A stretch of DNA of 64,000 nucleotides, from the NCBI GenBank assembly GCA_049664225.1, contig JBATEX010000111.1, forward strand, positions 18,226-82,225, in the 5' to 3' direction. Positions 9,149 to 16,570 of the stretch are shown here, piece after piece. The position numbers were made by a program, and so were the translations under genes. The stretch's first letter is position 1. The number at the start of each line of letters is the position of its first letter. Source of the stretch: JAUVRX01 sp049664225 (GTDB lineage Bacteria > Acidobacteriota > Thermoanaerobaculia > Multivoradales > JAHEKO01). Below the pieces are notes generated by a model. The model was not told where the DNA came from. It did no database searches and saw only the letters and a list, made by a program, of their open reading frames with translations.

Positions 9149-10666
9149 CTAGTCGCGATCGCTTGGCGCCTGAGACCCGCGAATCCGGCCACCTGCGGGA
9201 GGGCCTGGGACGGCGTCGAGATCTGGTAGTTGGGTCCCTGGCTCCCCTAGCTGCGAGAGGAGGCTTTGGATGTATCGAGCGCTCTCTAGTTGCTGGGTCT
9301 TGTGCTCCGCGAGCTGTGCCTCCAGGTCCCGGACGTACCCCTTCACTTCTTTCTCCAGGATTCGATGCTTCTCGATGTCCGACTCCAGCATCTGCGTGTG
9401 GCTCGCAACTTCCTTCTCCTGGATTCGAAGCCGCTCGATTTCCGACTCCGAACTCTTCGTGTAGGCGACGCCTTCATGAATCGCCAGCTCGAGTTGATCA
9501 ATGCGTTCCTTCTGGCGGCGCTGCCTTTCTTCGAGCTCCCGAATCAGGGCCTCTTTCTCCTCTAGGCTGGATTCCAGGTCGCCGGCATAGGACTTGAACT
9601 CTTCTGAGTGTCTGCGATGGGCCGTCAGGTCCCTCCTGAGGGAAGCGACAAACTTTTTGGCCCTCTCTTCTTGACCTTTCGTGGCCTTGAGGGCCTCCTC
9701 GACGCGCTTTGCATAGACCTCTGCCTCCGCTATGGTGTCCTTGGCCAAGCTTACATCCTGCTGCAGGTCGCGAAGCCCACCCGACCCGAGGACCAGATGA
9801 GTACAGTGATCGAGGAGGATCGGGTCGAAACCCGCCACCAGGACATTCCGCTGCGCTCTGAGTTGGTCGAATCTCTCACTGGCCCCGTCAAAGCTCCCCC
9901 CGGTCTCGGAAAGTTCGTGAAAAAGCTGTCGAAGCTCCGATACGCTGTCGGTCCATCTGCCGAACTCTCGCTTCTGTTCCGAGGCTGGATCTCTGGCATG
10001 GTCAAGATCTCTGGTCAGGAAGGTCTCGATGTCCGACTCCGTCGATGCCGTGGCCTTCGGCCAGACGATCTTCAGCTCGGTGGCGAGGTGCTCCAAGCCC
10101 GCCATCTTCTTCTCGATGAGATCTCCGTAGGTCAGAAACGCCCGGCGCAACCCGCGACTATCACGCTCGGCGGCCAAATTGTGGTCGAGCCACAGGGCGC
10201 CCGATTTGTCGCTAGAAAAACCGTCTCTCTTGCCCAGGGAGGCGGCCACGGCTGCGGGCTCGCGAACGATGTGTATAACCGCCACTTCGACGGCTAGATC
10301 GGACAGAACCCGCCGCCACATCGGGAGCAACTGGCAGAGTCTGGGGTCCTTCACGCCCCATAGCTCGGAAGTCTCGAAATTCCGGTTCAGAAGGCTGGCC
10401 AGCTCGGCCTTGAACGAGGGAGTAGCGAAACGGTCGAGCCACGAAGTGGTCAAGGGCCACGGGCTGTCCCAGGTCCGGCCGCCTGACAGCAGCAGGCGCT
10501 CGTGGAAGGAGTGGACCTCCTTCAACTCAAAGAACCCCAAATCGTTCTCACCGATTCTTGCCGGGAGCAGATCCCGTCCGACATCCACCCCCAGGATCGA
10601 CAGTGCGCCAGCCAGGGCCGAGGTGCCGCTGCGGTGCATTCCAACGACAAGCAATGCCTTCTTCAT
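9149..10666 (-). CDS. Sulfotransferase-family protein with long C-terminal coiled coil
   Basis: A 505-residue protein. Residues 1-300 look like a sulfotransferase: GMHRSGTSALAGAL near the N-terminus is the PAPS 5'-phosphosulfate-binding loop, and VIHIVREPAAVAASL resembles the 3'-phosphate-binding segment. From about residue 300 to 480 it is a highly charged coiled coil with degenerate repeats beginning with an aromatic or His residue (YAGDLESSLEEKE, YTKSSESEIERL, HTQMLESDIEKH, YVRDLEAQLAEH, YIQSLLSQL). The frame stays open upstream, but that part is antisense to a glycosyltransferase; the Met at 10666 gives a clean P-loop N-terminus. Context suggests glycan sulfation, with the coiled coil as a scaffold; both roles are inferred. 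Confidence 0.8.
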   Translation of the reverse strand: MKKALLVVGMHRSGTSALAGALSILGVDVGRDLLPARIGENDLGFFELKEVHSFHERLLLSGGRTWDSPWPLTTSWLDRFATPSFKAELASLLNRNFETSELWGVKDPRLCQLLPMWRRVLSDLAVEVAVIHIVREPAAVAASLGKRDGFSSDKSGALWLDHNLAAERDSRGLRRAFLTYGDLIEKKMAGLEHLATELKIVWPKATASTESDIETFLTRDLDHARDPASEQKREFGRWTDSVSELRQLFHELSETGGSFDGASERFDQLRAQRNVLVAGFDPILLDHCTHLVLGSGGLRDLQQDVSLAKDTIAEAEVYAKRVEEALKATKGQEERAKKFVASLRRDLTAHRRHSEEFKSYAGDLESSLEEKEALIRELEERQRRQKERIDQLELAIHEGVAYTKSSESEIERLRIQEKEVASHTQMLESDIEKHRILEKEVKGYVRDLEAQLAEHKTQQLESARYIQSLLSQLGEPGTQLPDLDAVPGPPAGGRIRGSQAPSDRD

Positions 10667-10819
10667 AGTTCTATCCAGTGAGGTCGATCGGCAACCATCG
10701 CCAGTATATCGGTTGTGGTTCGGCGGGAAGGCGATGGGGGCCAGTCGACGGTAACACTCCTGGCAAGCCAAACGACTCAGACACCTTGGGTTAGAATCGC
10801 ACGCTGGGGAGAGTTGAAG

Positions 10820-11851
10820 TTGAAGCGTGTCTGCTCGGTAATTGTGCACCACAAGGGGCGCAGTCTGCTGGATTCCTGTCTGCGGAGTGTCCTCGCAAGC
10901 GATGACGTCGAGGTGGAGGTAGTCGTCGCTGCGAATGCATGCCAGGAGGAGCTGCCCGAGATCGCAGAGCAAGACCCCCGAGTCGAGGTCGTCTGGATCG
11001 AGGCGCCCGTCGGGTTCTCCGAGGCCAACAATATCGGAGTCGAGCGGTCTGCAGAGGTAGGTTCTCAGCCCGACTTCTACTTCTTTCTCAACAACGACAC
11101 GATGGTTGAGCGGGATACCCTGGCCAAGCTCGTAGCTGCGGCCGAGCAGCATTCTGAATGCGGAATTGTCGGTCCCAGACTGATGATCTTGGGCGCCCAG
11201 GGTGTGCTGAATAGCCTGGGTCTCAATCTGACGCGGACGGGTGAGGCGTGGGACGAGGGGATTGGCATTGACCTGGAAAGCTACGGCTCGTTGCCGCCGA
11301 CGGGGCGCGTCGTGGCGGTGACCGGAGCCGCCTTGATGATTCGCGCCCATCTGTTCGAAGAGCTGGAGGGTTGGGAAGAGCTCTACGAGTACTACTTCGA
11401 AGACATCGATCTCTGTCTGCGAGCCCAGAGCCGAGGTTGGGCGGTTGTGCGAGTGACCGATGCCATTGTCTGGCATGCAATCTCGGCGACGGCGGCTCGA
11501 GGGTCCGAGTTCAAGCTGCATTTGACCTGGAGAAACAGGCTTCTCCTGTGGTTCATCCATTGGCCGACCGGTGAGCTGCTCGAGACCGCACCCAAGTTGA
11601 TCTACGACGAGGTCAGCCTCGTTGCCCGACGGCTCTACCACAAGGCCTACTCGGATGCCGGCCTACAGGCTCGGTCCTGGAGGGACTTCTTGCGACACTT
11701 GGCCCGGGCTTTTCGACTTCGCAGGCAAGCAAAAGGCGACGGTGCCTGGGTGGGTCTCTTGAAGGCTCCAGGTTCCGTGCCGGTCATCCATCTGCCAGAA
11801 TTGCCGGAAGAAGCGCTTTCGGAAGTGCCCACGCAAGGGGAGACAGCTTAG
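10820..11851 (+). CDS. GT2 family glycosyltransferase (rhamnosyltransferase-like)
   Basis: A GT-A fold glycosyltransferase of about 343 residues. CSVIVHHKGRSLLDSCL opens the Rossmann-like fold. VGFSEANNIG and FLNNDTMVE supply the nucleotide-sugar site (NND in place of DXD), and EYYFEDIDLCLRAQ is the ED-type acceptor/catalytic region. The C-terminal WHAISATAARGS and RNRLLLWFIHW are typical of rhamnosyl-type GT2 enzymes. The TTG at 10820 is chosen because GGGGAGAG lies 6 bp upstream; a TTG two codons earlier would collide with it. It is divergent from the sulfotransferase gene and begins a plus-strand run of glycan genes. Confidence 0.85.
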   Translation: MKRVCSVIVHHKGRSLLDSCLRSVLASDDVEVEVVVAANACQEELPEIAEQDPRVEVVWIEAPVGFSEANNIGVERSAEVGSQPDFYFFLNNDTMVERDTLAKLVAAAEQHSECGIVGPRLMILGAQGVLNSLGLNLTRTGEAWDEGIGIDLESYGSLPPTGRVVAVTGAALMIRAHLFEELEGWEELYEYYFEDIDLCLRAQSRGWAVVRVTDAIVWHAISATAARGSEFKLHLTWRNRLLLWFIHWPTGELLETAPKLIYDEVSLVARRLYHKAYSDAGLQARSWRDFLRHLARAFRLRRQAKGDGAWVGLLKAPGSVPVIHLPELPEEALSEVPTQGETA

Positions 11852-11855
11852 AACA

Positions 11856-13229
11856 GTGGCTCGCGTACTGATCTGCGGACTCGGTCCGTTACCCTTCGAG
11901 CCCGCCTGGGCGAATTGGGGTCCAGGCATCCGGACGTGGCAGTTTGCTTCTGGACTCGCTGCTGCGGGCCATCAGGTCGACCTGGTGAAGGCCGATCTGG
12001 CTCCCGGTTCGACTCCGCCCGAAGGGCCAGAGCCTCTGTCTCATGAGGGCGTGCAAGTGCACCGCTTCTCCCTGCCTCAGATGATGGAGCCGACGGTCCT
12101 GGCTCGTCTAGCGCGTGACAGCCGGGTGGACGCAGTGGTGGGCGCGACCCTGCTCGGGTCCTTCGCGCTGGCTCGGGCTCGATGCGGCCTTCCTTTCTGG
12201 GCCGATCAGTTTGGGCACTCCATGTCGGAAGCGCAGGCAAAAGCCGCTCTTCTGAGTAAGAACCGCCCACTGGCGGAGACCTGGAACCTCGTGCGACGCG
12301 TGGGGTCCACTGCGGACAAGTTTTCAGCGGTGTCGAAAGCACAGAGATTCGCCATGATGGGTGAGCTCGGTGCCCTTGGGCGTCTCAACGCCTTGAACTG
12401 TGGGTACGAGCTGATCGAGGTGATTCCATGCGCCTTAGGGCAACCTGATGTGGATGGCTCTAACGACGCAAGGCGCAGGGCTCGGCACCCGGAGGATGAC
12501 TTCGGCGTGCTGTGGAGCGGCAGCTACAACGTCTGGTCGGATGTGGAGACACTCGTTGCGGGTCTGGAAGGCGCGATGGCCGAAGATCCACGAATCCGCT
12601 TCATTTCAACTGGCGGCGAGGTGCCGGGGCATGATCAGACTACCTATCGCCGACTGGAGCAGCGGGTCGCGGCTTCTGCCTTCCGGGACCGTTTCCACCT
12701 CGCAGGCTGGGTCGAACCAGAAGAAATGCGTGCATATCGGGGCCGGGCCGATCTCGCGATAGTCACGGAAACTCCCATCTACGAGGGAATGCTTGGAAGC
12801 AAGAACCGGATCCTGGAATGGCTTGCCCTGGAGGTTCCCGTCCTATGCACGGAGCTCTGCGAGCTGAGCTCTTATCTGTCGGAGCGCGGCCTGGCCCTGA
12901 CCGTCCCGCCAGGGGATGTCCGAGGAACGAGCCTGGCGATTCTCTGGGCCGCCAACCACCGCGGTCAGTTGCAGGAAATGGCGCACAAGGCGAAGAACTC
13001 CGCGGCGGGCGACTTTTCAGTGACTGAGACGACTACTCCCCTGCAGGCGTGGACGCAGAATCCGCGGAAGGCACCTGACAGCCAGTCGCCAGCTGGCGTC
13101 CGTGATCCGATGAAATATGCTTCGTGGGCAGACCGTGTCGCGGCATGGGCCCAGAGATCTCGATTCGTCGAGGAATCGACTCTCGCCAGAAAGGTCTGGA
13201 AAGGGTTGCGGAGGCGGTCAGATTCGTGA
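11856..13229 (+). CDS. GT-B type glycosyltransferase (GT4-like), first of a tandem paralogous pair
   Basis: A 457-residue protein with GTG start 4 bp after the preceding GT2 gene. The N-terminus (ICGLGPLPFE then GIRTWQFASGLAAAGHQV) is the first strand and helix of a GT-B fold. The second half has VLWSGSYNVWSDVETL and FHLAGWVEPEEM. KNRILEWLALEVPVL marks the donor-binding domain, where a GT4 E-x7-E motif would be expected. It aligns along its length with the next gene (shared LPFE, RTW, a GHD block, KNR/RNR and PPGD/PIGD). The sugar is unknown. A C-terminal basic tail of about 60 residues is not shared in sequence with other GT families I recognise. Confidence 0.75.
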   Translation: MARVLICGLGPLPFEPAWANWGPGIRTWQFASGLAAAGHQVDLVKADLAPGSTPPEGPEPLSHEGVQVHRFSLPQMMEPTVLARLARDSRVDAVVGATLLGSFALARARCGLPFWADQFGHSMSEAQAKAALLSKNRPLAETWNLVRRVGSTADKFSAVSKAQRFAMMGELGALGRLNALNCGYELIEVIPCALGQPDVDGSNDARRRARHPEDDFGVLWSGSYNVWSDVETLVAGLEGAMAEDPRIRFISTGGEVPGHDQTTYRRLEQRVAASAFRDRFHLAGWVEPEEMRAYRGRADLAIVTETPIYEGMLGSKNRILEWLALEVPVLCTELCELSSYLSERGLALTVPPGDVRGTSLAILWAANHRGQLQEMAHKAKNSAAGDFSVTETTTPLQAWTQNPRKAPDSQSPAGVRDPMKYASWADRVAAWAQRSRFVEESTLARKVWKGLRRRSDS

Positions 13230-13293
13230 CTGAGCCTGGGCGGAGTGATTTCGTGCAGGGTCCGGCCCAGTCCAGACTTCGGGGGAGATGCCC

Positions 13294-14691
13294 ATGAGCA
13301 GACTCTTCGTGGTCGGTGCTGCGCCTCTGCCATTCGAGCGGAAGCAGAGACAGTATGCTGCAAATCTCCGCACCTGGCACTTCACCAAGCCACTTCTCGA
13401 TGCCGGACACGCGATCCGCTTGGTGGCGTGCCGGCTTCCGAACACCTATTCACCCGAGGAAGACAGGCAGCCCGTAGAGTTCAACGAGCAACCCGGCTTG
13501 GAGTATTTTTCAGTCCGCCCCAAGGTCTTCGAGGACCGGAGTTTTCTGCAGGATCAGTTCGAAGAGTTCGAGGCCGATGCCATCATAGGGGTGAATACCT
13601 ATCCGGCCTCGAGAGCGGTGCGAATCTCTACAGAGAAACCGATCTGGTGTGATCTGAATGGTTGGGTCATGGCAGAGGCACAGACAAAAACCGCAGTCTA
13701 TGGGGACGATCGATTCCTCTCTCACTTCTGGAAGATGGAAGAGGCCGTTCTCAGCAGGGCGGATGTGATCTCGACGGTGTCGATGGCCCAAGCTCACGCC
13801 GTGGCGGGTGAGTTGGCGACACTGAGTCGGCTCGGCAAGAGCACATTCGGATACTCCTTTCTGGTACCGATACCGAATGCGATAGTCGAAGACGAATATC
13901 AGCACCAGGTCGGCACCATTCGTGGATCTCTCGTCGGTGAAGAAGACTTCGTCGTGCTCTGGGTGGGTGGTTACAACACGTGGACCGATGTCGATCTCCT
14001 ATACGAGGGACTGGCCCGTGCCATGGAGGTGGCCCCCAGCCTTCAGTTCGTCTCCACCGGTGGAGTTATCGAGGGTCACGACGAGATTACCTTCAAGCGT
14101 TTCCAGGCCCTGATCGCCAAGAGCCAGTTCAAGCATCGCTTTCACTTCGTCGGCTGGGTTCGCACCGAAGATGTTCCCAGCTACTACTATGAGAGCAACC
14201 TCGGACTCAACGTCGACGGTGACAACTACGAGACGATCTACGGCGCACGAAACCGTCTCAACGACATGATGAAGGTGGGCTTGCCGCTGCTGACGACGGT
14301 AGGCACTGAAATCAGCCACGATATCGAGAGTCATGACCTGGGGTTGACGTGCCCGATAGGAGATGCAGGTCGTTTCACCGAGCAGATCGTCTGGGCGGCG
14401 GAGAACCGCGACGAGCTCGAAGCGATGGCCCGACGAGCACGCGAGTTCGCCAACCGAGAGTACTCCTACGAGGCGACCACGAGGCCTTTGCTCAGATGGG
14501 TCGAGGCTCCACAGCGAGCGCCGGACAAAGCCAGGCGAGTAGCCCTTACAGACCTCGACTTCTTCGAGCATTCCGACACGACGGGAGGCGCGAAGGAGAA
14601 TAGGGACAAAGGTCTCGACGCCCTTGCTGGCGGCTGGCGCCGGGTCTGGCAGGCTGCTGCCAGACGGGTGAGGCGCAAAGGGCACGATTGA
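13294..14691 (+). CDS. GT-B type glycosyltransferase (GT4-like), second of a tandem paralogous pair
   Basis: About 465 residues. The ATG at 13294 is preferred over one two codons upstream because the GGGGGAG ribosome-binding site at 13281-13287 leaves a 6-bp gap. The N-terminus LFVVGAAPLPFE plus LRTWHFTKPLLDAGH, the central VLWVGGYNTWTDVDLL, FHFVGWVRTEDV and GARNRLNDMMKVGLPLL parallel the upstream paralogue. The pair arose by tandem duplication and diverged considerably. It probably adds a sugar to the same glycan. The polar C-terminal tail (about 60 residues) ends in a basic run (ARRVRRKGHD). Confidence 0.75.
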   Translation: MSRLFVVGAAPLPFERKQRQYAANLRTWHFTKPLLDAGHAIRLVACRLPNTYSPEEDRQPVEFNEQPGLEYFSVRPKVFEDRSFLQDQFEEFEADAIIGVNTYPASRAVRISTEKPIWCDLNGWVMAEAQTKTAVYGDDRFLSHFWKMEEAVLSRADVISTVSMAQAHAVAGELATLSRLGKSTFGYSFLVPIPNAIVEDEYQHQVGTIRGSLVGEEDFVVLWVGGYNTWTDVDLLYEGLARAMEVAPSLQFVSTGGVIEGHDEITFKRFQALIAKSQFKHRFHFVGWVRTEDVPSYYYESNLGLNVDGDNYETIYGARNRLNDMMKVGLPLLTTVGTEISHDIESHDLGLTCPIGDAGRFTEQIVWAAENRDELEAMARRAREFANREYSYEATTRPLLRWVEAPQRAPDKARRVALTDLDFFEHSDTTGGAKENRDKGLDALAGGWRRVWQAAARRVRRKGHD

Positions 14692-14827
14692 CCCTTGAGC
14701 GATGGTCTTCTGCCGTGCCAACGGAGTCACTTGCCCAGAGGTGTAGGTGCCAGCGAGATCAAGCGTGACCTCCCTGCAGCCAAGCCAATCGCAGTTGCGG
14801 TCTCTTGGTGCTTCGGAGAAGCAACAT

Positions 14828-16570
14828 ATGTCCTCAGACAAGTCACGAGCCAAGACGAGGTGTGCTGAGACCGAAGGAGCTTGGCGCCGTGGTGTTCTGG
14901 CCCAGGCACCGGGACGGGTGCTCCTGTTCTCGGGACTCCGAGCGCTGCTGGTGCTCACCGGCATGCTAGGCCTCTTGGGATGCGGGCCAGGTGACCAAGA
15001 GGTGATCAGGTCCACGCGGGGCTACGTTGTGATCTCGATTGATACCCTTCGAGCGGATCACTTGACCTGCTATGGCTATGAACGCCCAACAAGTCCTTTC
15101 ATTGATTCCCTGGCTGACAGAGGGGCGCTGTTCGAGAACGCGTTTGTTCAGCTGCCGGGTACGCTGCCCTCGCACATGTCCATCTTCACTGGACTCTTCC
15201 CGAGTCAGCACGGCGTCTATCCTCCCGATGGTGTCCTGCCCCTCGATATCCCGACCATCCCGGAGATCTTTCGAGCGGCCGGATTCAGGACCGCCGGATT
15301 CACGGAGGGAGGGTACGTCGACGGCGACTACGGTTTTTCCCGCGGCTTCGACGATTTCAGCGATGAAGCTGAGAGAAGTGAGTCGGATATCGAGACGACT
15401 TTCCGCCGCGGTCTCCGTTTTCTGGAATCCCTCAGGCCAGAGGATCGGTTCTTCCTGTTTCTACACACCTATTCGGTGCACGATCCATACTTTCCGGATG
15501 AGCGCTACTCCCACCGATACTGGGACCGACCGATTCCCGACACTTTCGAACCCACCGGACCCAATTTGACGGCGGCCAATAGGGGCGAACTGGAGCTTAC
15601 GGAAACCGGGGCGGCGTACTTTGCAGCGCTCTACGACGCCTCCATCAACTACGCGGACGACGTCTTGCGAGATTTCTTTCAGAAACTGGATGATATTGGG
15701 CTCCGCGACGACGTGACTTTCGTGGTGACCTCGGATCACGGTGAGGAGTTCTTGGAGCATGGTGGTCTAGTTCACGAGCAGACATATCCGGAGACTCTCC
15801 GGGTGCCCTTGATCTTCCTGCATCCCGACCTCGAGCAGAGCCGCCGGATCCAGAGCCTTGTGCAGAGTATCGACATCGCTCCCACCCTGCTCGACCTGGC
15901 TCGGATCGATCGCCCGACCATGTCGGGTCGAAGCCTGGTTCCGCTTCTCGAAGGTGCTCCGGAGCCACTTCAGTCCGAGGCCTTTTCGGAAGCCTTTGTT
16001 CGACCGATCCGGACAATGCTCAAGAAAAGCGAGGAGGGTTTTCATCAGATCCTGATGTCGACGCCTTCATCGACCGAAGGTGCCAAGACCTGGGTCAGCC
16101 GGTCCATCGCCTTTGATGTAGCTCCAGGACAAGCAGAAGCTCAAGTCCGCAGCTACCACGTTCCCAGAGATCTGAAGGTGATGATCGATGGTCAGCTTCG
16201 ACAGACACTCGAGATCATGCCCACCGAGTGGACGACGGTGACCCTTCCCATTCCAGCGGACTCGACGCTGGCGAGGGTTGTGCTCGAGACTGATACCTGT
16301 GATTCTCCTCTGGCGGTTGGAGAAAGCGAGGACTCTCGGTGCCTCTCCTTCTTGATCCAGGGTGCCCTTCTGGTCAGCTTCGAACTGTATGACCTGGCGC
16401 GGGATCCTCAGGCACAGCTCGACTTGTCCAGGGGCTCGCCTCTGTTGCTGCGAGAAATGACTGATCGCCTGCTACAGGAGGCGCAGACGCTGGAAACTCG
16501 GGCCGGTGAAAGGCGCGATCTCGATCCAGAGCTCGAAGAGCAACTGAGAGCACTCGGCTACCTTCAATGA
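14828..16570 (+). CDS. Sulfatase-fold lipoprotein with Thr nucleophile position (paralogue 1)
   Basis: About 580 residues from the ATG at 14828; a GTG at 14747 is an upstream alternative. A hydrophobic segment ends in the lipobox LLGC (Cys52), so it is predicted to be lipid-anchored. The alkaline-phosphatase-superfamily core follows: metal Asp72 in ISIDTLRADH, GTLPSHMSIFTG with Thr112 and His116 where sulfatases have Cys/Ser-X-Pro-X-Arg, TSDHGEEF (Asp303, His304) and VHEQTYPETLRVPLIF. A beta-rich segment with two Cys (DTCDSPLAVG, SRCLSF) precedes LYDLARDP, and the protein ends ELEEQLRALGYLQ. Thr at the nucleophile site suggests phosphoryl rather than sulfate chemistry. It overlaps the next gene by 4 bp. 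Confidence 0.82.
   Translation: MSSDKSRAKTRCAETEGAWRRGVLAQAPGRVLLFSGLRALLVLTGMLGLLGCGPGDQEVIRSTRGYVVISIDTLRADHLTCYGYERPTSPFIDSLADRGALFENAFVQLPGTLPSHMSIFTGLFPSQHGVYPPDGVLPLDIPTIPEIFRAAGFRTAGFTEGGYVDGDYGFSRGFDDFSDEAERSESDIETTFRRGLRFLESLRPEDRFFLFLHTYSVHDPYFPDERYSHRYWDRPIPDTFEPTGPNLTAANRGELELTETGAAYFAALYDASINYADDVLRDFFQKLDDIGLRDDVTFVVTSDHGEEFLEHGGLVHEQTYPETLRVPLIFLHPDLEQSRRIQSLVQSIDIAPTLLDLARIDRPTMSGRSLVPLLEGAPEPLQSEAFSEAFVRPIRTMLKKSEEGFHQILMSTPSSTEGAKTWVSRSIAFDVAPGQAEAQVRSYHVPRDLKVMIDGQLRQTLEIMPTEWTTVTLPIPADSTLARVVLETDTCDSPLAVGESEDSRCLSFLIQGALLVSFELYDLARDPQAQLDLSRGSPLLLREMTDRLLQEAQTLETRAGERRDLDPELEEQLRALGYLQ

Noticed and set aside
10667..11641. N-terminal extension of the sulfotransferase reading frame on the minus strand
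   Set aside because: It is antisense to the GT2 gene at 10820-11851, has no family sequence, and the P-loop fold begins cleanly at the Met at 10666.
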